This document shows, piece by piece, positions 46,837-57,200 of a DNA stretch of 64,000 nt (position 1 is the stretch's first letter; each line of letters opens with the position of its first letter). The notes below the pieces were generated by a model. That model searched no databases. It was not told the origin of the DNA and worked only from the letters and a program-made list of their open reading frames with translations. The DNA comes from Hassallia byssoidea VB512170. Its GTDB lineage: Bacteria > Cyanobacteriota > Cyanobacteriia > Cyanobacteriales > Nostocaceae. Made by a program: the position numbers and the translations under genes. The stretch spans positions 111,540 through 175,539 of the forward strand of contig NZ_JTCM02000003.1 in NCBI RefSeq assembly GCF_000817785.2, read 5' to 3'.

Positions 46837-48561
46837 ATGAAGTGGTGGACAACAGCAATAGCGAAAATTCAACCTAGAATCGCTATCCTCAGGCGACTAA
46901 TCATATTATTACTGGTGTTGAGTATTACTAGTTGTGGCGAGAAAGCCGTAAGTCAAGAAGTGTCTGTTGGATACAAAGAAAAGCCGCAACCGATTTCTCG
47001 GCAATTCTCTGAAGTTTCCCCACCAGCGGTAATTCAAGAACTGCGATCGCTTGACGATATTTATCAACCGCAAGTAACAATACTTACTCCCCAAGCTGAT
47101 GAAGTTCTGCAAGACGACAAAGTTACAGTCCGCTTGCAAGTTAAGGATTTACCAATATTTAAAGACCCAAAATTTGATCTAGGACCGCATTTACACGTAA
47201 TTCTTGATAATCAACCATACATACCTGTTTACGACCTAAATCAACCGCTGGTTTTACCAGACTTGTCCCCAGGTACGCATACTCTGCGCGTCTTTGCTTC
47301 TCGTCCTTGGGATGAAAGCTTTAAAAATGAAGGTGCTTACGCCCAAACAACATTTCACATTTTCACGAAAAGCGACGATAACAATCCGGATGCGGCACTA
47401 CCCCTGATAACCTACAACCGTCCTCAAGGCATCTACGGGGCAGAACCAATTCTACTAGACTTTTATTTAACTAACGCGCCTTTGCACCTGGTCGCTAAAG
47501 ATAATCCCAACAATCAAATTGCTGATTGGCGCATTCGTTGCACAATTAATGGTGAAAGCTTTGTTCTCGATCGCTGGCAGGCTATTTATCTCAAAGGCTT
47601 TAAACCTGGTAAAAACTGGGTAAAGCTGGAATTTCTCGATGATAAGGGAAATGTTGTGAAAAATGTCTTCAACAGCACAATCAGGCTGATTACCTACGAA
47701 CCGAAGGGTAAAGACACTCTTTCTCAAATCGTTAGAGGCGAACTTTCAGCAGAGCAAGTTCGCTCAATTGTAGACCCCAATTATACTGCTAAACCGACAA
47801 CGGCTGAACCAAGAAGCGCACCAACAGTTGAACCAACACCGGATAAGGTAGAGGAACCTGTTACTAAATCTGAATCTCCAAAATCAAGCCAGCCAAAACA
47901 AGTTGAACCTCAACCAAAAGAAACAGAAACCCCTGAACCAACGATACCCGAACAATCTCCGCAAACTGATAAACCAAAATCAGGCGGATTTTTCAATCGT
48001 CGCGGATCTAAGCTTCCCACTCCCCAACCACCTGTGACACCATCTCCAAGTGTACCGCCGACACTACCTGAGATTATCGATCCAAAACCAGAACCGCAAT
48101 TAGAAGAAACGCCAACACCACAATTAATTGAACCTCAACTGGAGGAAACGCCAAAATCAACGATACCCGAACAATCCGCGCAAACTGATAAACCGAGATT
48201 TGGCGGATTTTTCAATCGTCGTAAGTTTTCCAATGCTTCAGGGGAACCTCAATTAGAGGAAACAGAAACCGAACAATCCCCGCAACCTGCAAAACCTCGG
48301 TTTGGCGGCTTTTTCAATCGTCGTAAGCTTCCTAATGCTTCGCCATCTGAGAATGTGTCTCCTACACTACCAGAGATTATCGATCCAAAACCAGAACCTC
48401 AATTAGAGGAAACGCCAACACCAGAATCAACGACTTTACCGGAAAAAATCGCTCCCAATCCGGAAGAACCGGAATTAAAGCGATATTTTAATCCGCGTCA
48501 GTTTCCGGATGCTTCTCCTTCTCCAAATTTGCCGCTAAATCAGCCGGAAGATAGGGGGTAA
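46837..48561 (+). CDS. Lipoprotein with FFNRR repeats, function unknown
   Basis: A 574-residue protein starting MKWWTTAIAKIQPRIAILRR. The lipobox is LSITSC with Cys at about residue 33, so it is probably lipid-anchored. Residues of about 70-300 form a beta-rich domain (PQVTILTPQADEVLQDDKVT, LGPHLHVILDNQPYIPVYDL, GTHTLRVFASRPWDESFKNE). The C-terminal 250 residues are Pro/Glu/Thr-rich with three repeats of KPRFGGFFNRRK-type and a degenerate fourth (LKRYFNPRQFPDAS), each followed by NASP-like spacers. The basic repeats could bind membrane or wall polymer. ATG-46837 is chosen because AGGTGG precedes it at ribosome-binding distance. Confidence 0.8.
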   Translation: MKWWTTAIAKIQPRIAILRRLIILLLVLSITSCGEKAVSQEVSVGYKEKPQPISRQFSEVSPPAVIQELRSLDDIYQPQVTILTPQADEVLQDDKVTVRLQVKDLPIFKDPKFDLGPHLHVILDNQPYIPVYDLNQPLVLPDLSPGTHTLRVFASRPWDESFKNEGAYAQTTFHIFTKSDDNNPDAALPLITYNRPQGIYGAEPILLDFYLTNAPLHLVAKDNPNNQIADWRIRCTINGESFVLDRWQAIYLKGFKPGKNWVKLEFLDDKGNVVKNVFNSTIRLITYEPKGKDTLSQIVRGELSAEQVRSIVDPNYTAKPTTAEPRSAPTVEPTPDKVEEPVTKSESPKSSQPKQVEPQPKETETPEPTIPEQSPQTDKPKSGGFFNRRGSKLPTPQPPVTPSPSVPPTLPEIIDPKPEPQLEETPTPQLIEPQLEETPKSTIPEQSAQTDKPRFGGFFNRRKFSNASGEPQLEETETEQSPQPAKPRFGGFFNRRKLPNASPSENVSPTLPEIIDPKPEPQLEETPTPESTTLPEKIAPNPEEPELKRYFNPRQFPDASPSPNLPLNQPEDRG

Positions 48562-48577
48562 AAATTTTATTAGCTTT

Positions 48578-48613
48578 GTAGTAAGCGCTTAAGCCCTGAA
48601 GCGCTTACTACAG
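48578..48613. repeat. Palindromic GTAGTAAGCGC repeat overlapping the glsA stop
   Basis: Arms TGTAGTAAGCGCTT and AGCGCTTACTACAG. The TAG stop of the glutaminase gene (minus strand, 48608-48610) lies inside its right arm. Confidence 0.88.
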
Positions 48614-49516
48614 TAGACTTAAGTGTAAATTTTCAGATAATGCCTCGACAAAGGCAAGTCCGGCTACAGAATTACCGACGCTATCTAAGGCGGGACTGTA
48701 TGTGGCGATCGCTCCGTGTTTTGGTACTATCGTTAAAAGCGCACCGCTAATTCCTGATTTCATCGGTAATCCTATCCGGATGCTATATTTGCTAGATGCT
48801 TCATACAATCCACAAGTTAACATCAAGGCATTGACACAGCGACGATTTTGTGGTAAGATAATCTCGCTAAAAGATAATATTTTTCCCAGACAGGCTAAGT
48901 CTTCAACTGTGCCAGAAAGACAGCAAATTTGCTCGTAAGTGTCTATGGCTGTTTGAACATCGTCTATATATCCAGCTTCGGCAAGATGTAGAGCGATCGC
49001 TTGATTGGTTTGAGAATTAACCGAACGTACTGAAGCTAACATCGCCTCATCCAGCTTGAAGTTACATTCGGCTAATTGATTCAGCCATTGACAGAATTTT
49101 TGCGTGCGATCGCTTGGATTTTTTCCTGATAATTTATCAGCAAGAGTAATTGCACCACTATTAATCATCGGGTTGCGTGGGAAGGAGCGATCGCTAACCA
49201 GTTGCGTGAGAGAATTAAATGGAGCATCTGATGGCTGAACCCCAACCCACTGAAAAACCGTTTCCAATCCCAGATGTTCTAGCAGATATAACAGCGAAAA
49301 CGGCTTAATCGCACTCATCAGCGGAAAAACACAGTTTGTATCTCCTGTACTGTAAGCTTGTCCTGATTTACAACAAATGTGAACCGCAAAGCAATGAGGA
49401 TCGACAACAGCCAATTTAGGAATGCGGTTAGCAATTTGTCCTTGATAAGCTTGGCTTTTGGCTTGTTGTACCCACACAGATAAATCAGCCGTAGTTAGTG
49501 TTTCGAGTTTTTTCAA
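48608..49516 (-). CDS. glsA: Glutaminase
   Basis: A 302-residue beta-lactamase-fold enzyme hydrolysing glutamine to glutamate and ammonia. The SxxK catalytic pair lies in PLMSAIKPFSLLYLLEHLG. Other conserved parts are PRNPMINSGAITLAD and the C-terminal MKSGISGALLTIVPKHGAIA. Length matches the family (about 305). The C-terminus ends in a palindromic repeat, so its last residues may be lineage-specific. It may contribute to ammonium release from glutamine in a nitrogen-fixing cell, which is inference. Confidence 0.93.
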   Translation of the reverse strand: MKKLETLTTADLSVWVQQAKSQAYQGQIANRIPKLAVVDPHCFAVHICCKSGQAYSTGDTNCVFPLMSAIKPFSLLYLLEHLGLETVFQWVGVQPSDAPFNSLTQLVSDRSFPRNPMINSGAITLADKLSGKNPSDRTQKFCQWLNQLAECNFKLDEAMLASVRSVNSQTNQAIALHLAEAGYIDDVQTAIDTYEQICCLSGTVEDLACLGKILSFSEIILPQNRRCVNALMLTCGLYEASSKYSIRIGLPMKSGISGALLTIVPKHGAIATYSPALDSVGNSVAGLAFVEALSENLHLSLL

Positions 49517-49529
49517 GAATTATATCAGA

Positions 49530-49628
49530 TGGGGAGTGAGGAGTGGGGAGTGGGGAGTGGGGGATTGGTAATGGGTAATAATTTTATTCAATTACCGATT
49601 ACCGATTACCAATTACCAATTACCAATA
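49530..49628. repeat. GGGGAGTG tract and (CAATTAC)n heptamers
   Basis: GGGGAGTG units (49530-49562), then ATTACCGATTACC and CCAATTACCAATTACC heptamers (about 49588-49627). It is between divergent genes glsA and the thioredoxin/NHL gene. Confidence 0.85.
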
Positions 49629-49638
49629 GATATATTTT

Positions 49639-51150
49639 ATGAACGTCCGTGTAAGAGCGCCAGAATTTCCGCAAAATTTTCCTTGGCTGAATACTGACAA
49701 ACCGTTATCTATTAAACAGCTTAAAGGCAGAGTTGTAATTTTAGACTTTTGGACATATTGTTGCATCAATTGTCTGCACATCTTACCAGACTTGAAATAT
49801 CTCGAACAGAAATATCAAGATAGTCTTACCATTATCGGCGTACATTCAGCTAAATTTGACAACGAAAAAGAAACCGAAAACATTCGTCAAGCCATTTTAC
49901 GTTACGACATCGAACATCCAGTTATAGTTGACAGCGGCTTTCGGATTTGGTCAGAATATACAGTGCGTGCTTGGCCCACCTTGATTGTAATCGATCCAGA
50001 AGGTTACGCGATCGCCTCTATATCTGGTGAAGGTAAGCGCGATATTTTAGACGAGTTGATTGCAAAACTGATTGACGAACACCGCGACAAAAAAACGATT
50101 AATTTTCAAGAACTTAGCTTGACTTTAGAAAAACAGCGCCAACCTTTAATTACACCACTAGCTTTTCCCGGTAAAGTCTTAGCGACAAACGCGGGTTTGT
50201 TTATCGCTGATTCTGGACATCATCGAATTGTCACGAGTAGCGAAGATGGAGAAATCCTGCATTTAATCGGTACAGGAAAACCTGGTTTAACTGATGGTTC
50301 ATTTCAGCAAGCGCAGTTTTTTGCACCTCAAGGAATGGCATTTGATGCCGAAAATCAACTTCTTTACGTTGCCGATACAGAAAATCATAGCTTGCGGCGG
50401 GTTGATTTCCAGCGTCAAATAGTAGAAACTATAGCCGGAACAGGTAAACAAAGCCGGAATATTCGTCCTCACGGTGGTGTTGCAAAACAAACAGCCTTGA
50501 ATTCACCTTGGGACTTGGTGAAAGTCGGGAATATCATATATATAGCGATCGCAGGTTCTCACCAAATTTGGGAAATGAATCTGCAAACCGACATTATTAA
50601 GACTTATGCAGGCATTGGTGCAGAAGCTTGTATAGATGGTAAACTCAGCGAATCAGCATTTGCTCAACCCAGCGGCATCACTACCGATGGACAAGAATTA
50701 TATATTGCCGACAGCGAAGTTAGCACAATTCGCGGCATCGGACTAATAGAACCGCAACAAGTGCGAACAATTTGCGGAAGTGGAGATTTATTCGGTTTTG
50801 GCGATGTTGATGGACAAAGCTATGATGTTCGGTTGCAGCATTGCTTAGGAATAGAATATGCCGATAATTATCTTTGGGTAGCCGACACTTACAACCACAA
50901 AATTAAATTAGTTAGTCCTAGCACCGGAAATTGTCAAACTATATTAGGTGATACCGCTGGTTTCCAAAATGGACAAGGTAAACACAGCCGTTTTTCCGAA
51001 CCTTCAGGTTTGAGCCTTCTAAATTCTCGCTTATATATAGCCGATACAAATAATCATGCCATTCGCTGCGTCGATTTAAACACCTTTGAAGTAACAACAA
51101 TCCAATTTATCGGATTATGTGCCCCAGATGTGTGTATTCCCTCTCATTAA
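49639..51150 (+). CDS. NHLRC2-like thioredoxin/NHL-repeat protein
   Basis: A 503-residue protein. The N-terminal thioredoxin-like domain (about 1-150) has FWTYCCINCLHILPDLKYLE; the Cys-Cys-Ile-Asn-Cys centre is the NHLRC2-type variant of the redox motif. A cis-Pro occurs in VRAWPTLIVIDPEG. NHL repeats follow from about 180: LFIADSGHHRIVTSS, LLYVADTENHSLRRVD, LYIADSEVSTIRGIGL, LWVADTYNHKIKLVSP, LYIADTNNHAIRCVDL, a six-bladed propeller in all. No signal peptide is seen, so it is probably cytoplasmic. The protein substrate is unknown. Confidence 0.9.
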   Translation: MNVRVRAPEFPQNFPWLNTDKPLSIKQLKGRVVILDFWTYCCINCLHILPDLKYLEQKYQDSLTIIGVHSAKFDNEKETENIRQAILRYDIEHPVIVDSGFRIWSEYTVRAWPTLIVIDPEGYAIASISGEGKRDILDELIAKLIDEHRDKKTINFQELSLTLEKQRQPLITPLAFPGKVLATNAGLFIADSGHHRIVTSSEDGEILHLIGTGKPGLTDGSFQQAQFFAPQGMAFDAENQLLYVADTENHSLRRVDFQRQIVETIAGTGKQSRNIRPHGGVAKQTALNSPWDLVKVGNIIYIAIAGSHQIWEMNLQTDIIKTYAGIGAEACIDGKLSESAFAQPSGITTDGQELYIADSEVSTIRGIGLIEPQQVRTICGSGDLFGFGDVDGQSYDVRLQHCLGIEYADNYLWVADTYNHKIKLVSPSTGNCQTILGDTAGFQNGQGKHSRFSEPSGLSLLNSRLYIADTNNHAIRCVDLNTFEVTTIQFIGLCAPDVCIPSH

Positions 51151-51197
51151 AACTCTCTTAAACCCTCTTTCCTTTGTGTCCTTGGCATCTTCTCCTG

Positions 51198-51224
51198 TCG
51201 GAGACGCTGCGCGAAGGCGGTTCG
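51198..51224. repeat. Dispersed GGAGACGCTGCGCGAAGGCGG motif
   Basis: The motif (GTCGGAGACGCTGCGCGAAG) is shared in part with 6838-6890. Palindromic in parts. Confidence 0.65.
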
Positions 51225-51276
51225 TTTTCATATACAATCATCTCACGCCAAGGCGCAAAGACGCAAAGAAAGAATT

Positions 51277-52290
51277 ATGACTGATGTTGCCGTAATTGGT
51301 GCTGGGATGGCAGGTTTAGTATGCGCCCAGCAATTAAGTCAAGCTGGATACTCAGTATTAGTGCTGGAAAAGTCCCGTGGTTTGGGGGGACGAGTTGCGA
51401 CACGTCGTTTACATAATACTTGTGCAGATCATGGAGTGTGTTATTTAAAGCCAAAAGGTGAATTGTTGAAGCGTTTTGTTGAGTTGTTGAGCCGCCATCA
51501 TATTCTAGAAGTATGGACAAACGAGCCAGAGCCAAATTATATTGCACCTCAGGGAATGAGTGCGATCGCTAAGTTTCTCGCTCAAAATTTAGAAATTTCC
51601 CTCAATCAACGTGTCGAAACTATTACCCCAATCGATAATAAATGGCGTCTCACCTTTGAATCCAGCGATGAAGAATTAACCGCTGCATCAGTAGTTGTCG
51701 CTATTCCCGCACCTCAAGCTTTCACGCTACTAGCACCTTTGGGCGATTTCGTCAATAAAGCTTTTTTAGATAACTTGCGTTCTATAGAATTTTACCCCAG
51801 CCTTGCTGTTATGGCTGGGTATCCCGCCGACTCGCAGCCACTTCCAAAGTGGAAAGCCTTAACTTTTGTTGACAATCCTGATTTAGCGTGGATTGGTTTA
51901 GATAGCAGCAAGCGTCACAATTCGCAGCAACCGCTTTTTGTTATCCAAAGTAGCGCTGATTTCGCCCAACGTTATTTAGAATCTCTCGATTTAGACCCAG
52001 CGGCACAGCAAATGTTGCAAAGCGCAAGTCAGATTGTGCAACTTTCTTGGCTGGCTACTCCCGAATGGATGCAAGTACATCGCTGGCGTTATGCTTTTCC
52101 TCGCAATCCTTGGGACAAAGCTTTTTTATCTGCGGAAAGTTTTTTACCTTTAGTGTGCTGTGGTGATTGGTGTGGTGGCAACCTTGTTGAAGGTGCGATG
52201 CTTTCAGGATTAGCCGCAGCGGAGGAAATTAACAATCAGATGAGAAATGTACCTTTAAGCGGCTTAAATTTTTTAGAATTTCTTAATTAA
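51277..52290 (+). CDS. Renalase-like FAD-dependent oxidoreductase
   Basis: A 337-residue flavoprotein. It starts MTDVAVIGAGMAGLVCAQQL with the dinucleotide-binding motif, then EKSRGLGGRVATRRLHNTCA, typical of the renalase/amine-oxidase-related family. C-terminal FAD contact is LVCCGDWCGGNLVEGAMLSG. Renalase homologues oxidise misreduced alpha-NAD(P)H isomers; the cyanobacterial function is unproven. No partner gene is adjacent. Confidence 0.88.
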   Translation: MTDVAVIGAGMAGLVCAQQLSQAGYSVLVLEKSRGLGGRVATRRLHNTCADHGVCYLKPKGELLKRFVELLSRHHILEVWTNEPEPNYIAPQGMSAIAKFLAQNLEISLNQRVETITPIDNKWRLTFESSDEELTAASVVVAIPAPQAFTLLAPLGDFVNKAFLDNLRSIEFYPSLAVMAGYPADSQPLPKWKALTFVDNPDLAWIGLDSSKRHNSQQPLFVIQSSADFAQRYLESLDLDPAAQQMLQSASQIVQLSWLATPEWMQVHRWRYAFPRNPWDKAFLSAESFLPLVCCGDWCGGNLVEGAMLSGLAAAEEINNQMRNVPLSGLNFLEFLN

Positions 52291-52839
52291 TCATTTAATC
52301 TCTGGCTCAATTAATTTGCAATGATAGTAAGTTGCTAGGCTTGTAGCTTACATAATTCATTCGCAATAAATTTGCAGTGCTTCTGGTTGCATCATCCACA
52401 GAAGCGCAGATTTTGGGTTTGCAATTGAAAAATGCTAAGGAATGTAAATTAAAAAAAAGTGGAAACTATTTCAATCTTTTTTTATAATTAATATTTTTAC
52501 CGAAACGCTGGAATTGATCCCTATTGGTTTATGATGCGTTTTGTGTAGTTTTGAGCCAAATATTCATAAATTTGAAATAATTGGCATTATCGGTATAAAA
52601 GACTTACACTTAATAAGTGTAGTGAGCATTGTTTTCAGGTTGATACTGTGAAGTACAAACTTGAACTTAGATAAACGCAGTAAGTTTTCTGTTGACTGTA
52701 ACTGAAGAAAAAATTAGTTTTAGGGTTTTAGCATCTAACACTCAAATTTCTTCTGACTTCATTGTTACGGTGACATTTGCATTGAGAAATTTTCTCTGAT
52801 TGACAAATTATTAGCTGGATAAAAAGGAACTAAAACGTT
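52291..52839. other. Gene-free spacer before the 124-residue protein
   Basis: About 550 bp, AT-rich. An imperfect palindrome around GTAAGTTGCTAG (about 52329-52352) is the only structure noticed. Confidence 0.4.
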
Positions 52840-53214
52840 ATGCAAACAGTAGTGAAGTTAACACCGCAATCAGTTTTAGGAGAGATTGAAAGCGTTTTGG
52901 ATACTTATCCATACAATCCTTATCAACAGGCTTTTGCTATTGCTGATTTGCGCCAAGAGTTAATTTGCTTTGTTTTAAGTCGCATTCCTTGTCTTTACAG
53001 TGCAACTGATGATAAATCGCTTCCTGACTACCAGCTAGACCAAGAGTGCTTGTTAAACTTTAAGTTACCTCGCAGTCCTTTAGAACAAACACTGTATTTG
53101 CAAAATATAATTCACCAAGGCATTTCTTCAATCATGAAAGAAAAATCAGATTGGATTAGCGATCGCCTTGAAACAGTCCAAGTAGATTCTCAACCATCAT
53201 ACTGGTTTGGTTGA
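52840..53214 (+). CDS. Conserved small protein, possibly ComFB-like
   Basis: A 124-residue soluble protein: VLGEIESVLDTYPYNPYQQA, ADLRQELICFVLSRIPCLYS, LPRSPLEQTLYLQNIIHQGI. The helix-turn-helix-like pattern DLRQELICFVLSRIP is reminiscent of the late-competence ComFB family, in which a similar helix ends in ALNRLPP. The resemblance is weak, and the family assignment is tentative. It appears as a single gene with a palindromic repeat just downstream. Confidence 0.6.
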   Translation: MQTVVKLTPQSVLGEIESVLDTYPYNPYQQAFAIADLRQELICFVLSRIPCLYSATDDKSLPDYQLDQECLLNFKLPRSPLEQTLYLQNIIHQGISSIMKEKSDWISDRLETVQVDSQPSYWFG

Positions 53215-53226
53215 ATCAAATTAATA

Positions 53227-53255
53227 GTAAAGACGTTCCGGTGGAACGTCTCTAC
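53227..53255. repeat. GTAAAGACG/GTCTCTAC palindromic repeat
   Basis: Arms GTAAAGACGTTCC and GGAACGTCTCTAC. Same family as 13714 and 18474. It sits between convergent genes. Confidence 0.9.
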
Positions 53256-53258
53256 CTT

Positions 53259-53597
53259 TTATTTTTTACCCTTTAACGGGTCGTGTCCCCAATTCATTAA
53301 AGAATAACGCCAGTGTGTATCCTCAACATCACCTTCAGGCTGCTGTGCTGAGTGACGATGTACATAACTGACGACTTTTTTCATGTGCGATAAATCATCG
53401 TCTGTGTAGTCATCTTTTTTCTTGTGCAATAATTGAACGATGCGTTTACCGGATTTATGTCCGATTGACTCATCATCATCTTTTTTTTGTCCTACAGATT
53501 GAGATTCTTCTGTTTTCAGCCAAGATTCAAGTTCCTTTGCTGTCATATTCACAGAAGCATGAAACTCGTCGATCGCTGATTTGACATCTTTACTCAT
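53259..53597 (-). CDS. DUF3140 protein
   Basis: A 112-residue acidic/basic mixed soluble protein: SAIDEFHASVNMTAKELESW, SIGHKSGKRIVQLLHKKKDD, MKKVVSYVHRHSAQQPEGDV, RYSLMNWGHDPLK. This is the DUF3140 signature, usually next to DUF2945 as here. Co-occurrence with a DUF2945 gene 9 bp upstream indicates an operon. Probably a stress-related pair; no biochemistry is known to me. Confidence 0.9.
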   Translation of the reverse strand: MSKDVKSAIDEFHASVNMTAKELESWLKTEESQSVGQKKDDDESIGHKSGKRIVQLLHKKKDDYTDDDLSHMKKVVSYVHRHSAQQPEGDVEDTHWRYSLMNWGHDPLKGKK

Positions 53598-53606
53598 AAC
53601 GCTGCA

Positions 53607-53822
53607 TTACTCCTCAATTTTGTCAAGAGAACCAGGTTTGTGTGCTGCTTCTTTGCCGGTTTTATCGCTTTTAACCAAATACTCAGGATTATCTTTTGAA
53701 GCTGCAACGTGATGTCCTTTAATCTCTGTGGATGAGGTGAGTTTCTTTTCCACCTCGCCGATGGTTTCACCTTGGGAAGTTTTCCACTTAACCTTGTCAC
53801 CTTTTTTCAATTCGTCACTCAC
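53607..53822 (-). CDS. DUF2945 (HVA1-type) protein
   Basis: A 71-residue protein: GDKVKWKTSQGETIGEVEKK, TEIKGHHVAASKDNPEYLVK, KTGKEAAHKPGSLDKI. This is a DUF2945 small barrel-like domain. First gene of a two-gene unit with the DUF3140 gene. Related proteins are called hypervirulence-associated in fungi, but function here is unknown. Confidence 0.9.
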   Translation of the reverse strand: MSDELKKGDKVKWKTSQGETIGEVEKKLTSSTEIKGHHVAASKDNPEYLVKSDKTGKEAAHKPGSLDKIEE

Positions 53823-54070
53823 GGGTTTTTCCTTTGAACGTTTTATACCCGTTAATTATGTTCAGGCTATCAGAAAAATTAATCAGTCGCTTGACAGAAG
53901 TTGCATTCGCAAATCTGACCTCTCTCCAAACCTCTCTCCTACGAGGAGAGAGGCTTTGATTTTCTCCCCTTCCCTACCAGGGAAGGGGTTGGGGGTTAAG
54001 TCTGTATTGATATATCCACAAATTTCAACCTGTCGGCGCGTGATGCTAGATGTAAGTTGTGGTAAGCTAG
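53823..54070. other. Spacer with a CTCTCC...GAGAGG hairpin
   Basis: It contains an inverted repeat of CCTCTCTCCTACGAGGAGAG type (about 53932-53953) and a CCCCTTCCCTACCAGGGAAG one (about 53967-53988), both common palindromic sequences in cyanobacteria. No gene. Confidence 0.55.
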
Positions 54071-54253
54071 GCGTTCGCACTTGCCTATCGATTAAAGAGG
54101 AACCTGAAAAGCCGTATTCAAACGTATAACTTAGATGTTGCGCTATTAGATATACGAACTATTATTAAGTTTGGCGAAAAGTGTGAATTTGCTGCTTTGA
54201 GTAAATTTCTCAAAGCGGTTGACCGTGACGAAATTATGAGAGAGTGGATATGA
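54071..54253 (+). pseudogene. Coupled ORF fragment upstream of the helicase
   Basis: An open stretch with no ATG, GTG or TTG at its start. Its second half has ordinary coding character: LDVALLDIRTIIKFGEKCEF then AALSKFLKAVDRDEIMREWI. The stop TGA overlaps the helicase ATG in an ATGA. It is best explained as the 3' remnant of a gene that was translationally coupled to the helicase, now 5' truncated, or as a gene with a non-standard start. Function unknown. Confidence 0.5.
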
Positions 54254-57200
54254 TTCAAGTTGGTTCATTAGTGCGATCGCGCAATAACAATCTGGGAATA
54301 GGCAAAGTTACTCAAATATCCGAGCAATCGGTAGTTGTAGAATATTTTTGCTCATTAGGAAAGCAAATTCAAAACACGTTACCTTTAATTTCGCTGTCTC
54401 AAGTCAGAATTCAGCGTCAAACTCGCTGTTATATCAAATTAGAAAATGAAGACAGATGGGGAATCGGTAGAATTTTCACTTGGGATGAAGACAACGATTT
54501 ATATCAAGTTGATTTACCAGATAAAAAGACGGTATTAGTAACTGAGCAAGAAGTTTACGTGCGTTGCGATTTACCGATTGAAGACCCAATTGATATTTTA
54601 GCAATGAAGGGTCAAGAAACGCCGTACTTCCACGAAAGACGACTTGCTTTAGTTAATTGTTTGATGTCACAACGCGCTGTTAGTCGCGGCATGACAGGCT
54701 TACTTTCTGCTAACATTAAACTTTATCCCCACCAAGTTGAAGTTATCCGCAGAGTACTAGAAGACCCAATTCAACGCTACTTACTAGCAGATGATGAAGG
54801 ATTGGGAAAAACGATTGAAGCCGGTGCTATTCTGCGCCAATATTTGTTAGATGAATCGCAGGGAACAGCTTTAGTAGTAGTACCAAAATATTTACTTGAA
54901 CAATGGCATCAAGAGTTAGAAAATAAATTTTATATCTCGCATTTTCCTGATAGAGTGAAAGTGGTAGCGGTGGAAGATGTGCAGAAAATTAACCGCAACG
55001 CAGATATAAATTTCGTAATTTTCGATGAAGCTGATAAAATCGCGGCAATGGCGTATTCATTTGACGCATCACAACGCCAGCGTTTTGCGGTATACAAACA
55101 CATAGCTCATAAATGCGATCGCCTACTTTTACTTACTGCTACTCCCTTATTAAACCACGAGCGCGATTATCTGGCTATGTTACATCTGTTAGAGCCTGAT
55201 ATCTATCGGATGGATGATTTAGCTTTATTTCGTGCTAAAGTGCAAAACCGTGCCGCAATTGGTAAAATTTTACTTTCCTTGGAAGATGCAGATTCTGTTG
55301 TTTTGAAAGACAACCTAAATCAACTCCGCACGCTTTTTCCGAAAGATGCTTATTTACTTGATTTAGCAGACAAATTAGAAACAAAAACAGCCACCGACCA
55401 AGATAAAATTATCAGGGAAATTCGCACCCACATCAGCGACACCCATCGACTTCATAGACGAATTCTCCGCAATCGTCCTGCTTCTGTAGAAGATGTAATT
55501 TGGGAAAGAAATATTTCACCCAAAGCCGAGTATGATTTAGATGAGCGTTCAATAGACATTCACGAATCAATTGAAAAATGGCGTAGTCTTGCTCCCAACG
55601 AAAAAGAGTATCAGCGGATATTTCTGCTTTTATTTCTCGCTTCTGGTACTTGGTTGGGTCTTTTAGAACAGGTTATCACGGCACGGTTAAAGAACGTAGC
55701 TCGCAAAGAGTTAATTCAAGACTTTGATGAAGAAAGCATAAACACGCTTACCGATACCCCAAAATTTGCTGGGGAAGAAGAGATTTTAGAGTCTTTGTTG
55801 AAAATTGTTCGACAACCGTCAGAAGATGGCGATCGCATCGAATTACTCAAAACAGTATTACTCTACCACCTCAGCGAACGCTTTAACCTACAATCTTATC
55901 GTTCAAATCTCAGCAAATTACTCGAACAAGTACAGCGACGAATTACAAGACCAATACCGGGTGATACACTCCCAAAAATTGTTGTATTTACCAGCTTTCC
56001 CCAAGTTGGTGCAGAAATCGTCCGTTGTTTGAGAAACAGTTTTGGGAAAGCGATCGCTACTCATCAACTCGGACAAACTAGCGCTGAAGTTGAAAAGAAT
56101 CTTAAACAATTCAAAAACGATTCAAAGTGTTTTATTCTTGTTTGTGATTCTGCTGGTGAAGAAGGTCGTAGTTTACAATTTGCCGACTGGATAATTCATT
56201 TTGACATTCCTTGGTCGCCAAATCGTCTGGAGAAAAGAATTAGTCGGATAGACAGCATTTACAATACACAGAAAATTGAGTTAACAGTATTTGCAGGTGC
56301 AGATTTAGAAGATAGTCCCCACGATGCTTGGTATCGCTTGTTAAAAGAAGGTTTAGCAGTCTTTCACCGTTCAATTACCAGTCTTGAGTTTTATGTAGAT
56401 AAAAAATTGCCGCAACTTGAAGCAAAGCTGTTTGAAACGGGAGCAAATGGACTAATAGAAATTTTACAACAAATCCAAGATGAAATCGCCGCAGAAAAAA
56501 TCAAACTGAGCCAGCAAAACGTTTTAGATGAAATTGATATTTTTGATGAAGATGCTATTCAGTATTTTACAGCATTAGATAATTATGATGCTCAATATCA
56601 AGAAATACAGCGAAGTGTAGAACAATGGATTTGTGACGCTTTAGAATTTAAGCAAGTTTATAAAACCGATTTCACTGGAATACAGCGCTACCAACCAACA
56701 ATGCGTACCTTGGTTCCAGTAGATGAATTGAGAACTTACTTCAACACTTTTGCGGAGACATTTGGTACTTTTAACCGGAAATTAGCAAATCAAAATTCTG
56801 ATATCAATCTCTATAGAATTGGTGAAGAATTTATTGAGTCATTAGCGTCATACATTCACTGGGATGACAGAGGTCAAGCTTTTGCACTCTGGAGATTTGA
56901 TAAATCTTGGGATAATAGTGAAGGTAAGGAATGGTTTGGTTTTAGATTCAATTATATAATTGAAGCCAATTTAACTTACTTAAAAGACGACACCAAATAT
57001 CAGATTCTCAAGCGTCGCGCTGATGGCTTATTTCCGCCACTAATCGAGTCTATTTTCGTTGATGTTGAGCGTATGTCTGTAGTACAAGATGAGGAATTAT
57101 TAACTATTTTGCAGCGTCCTTATAAAGGTAAAGGTGGCACTCAATACCGTGATTATAACTTAGCCAAAAGTCGATTATCAATAATTGATAGCTTTGTTGA

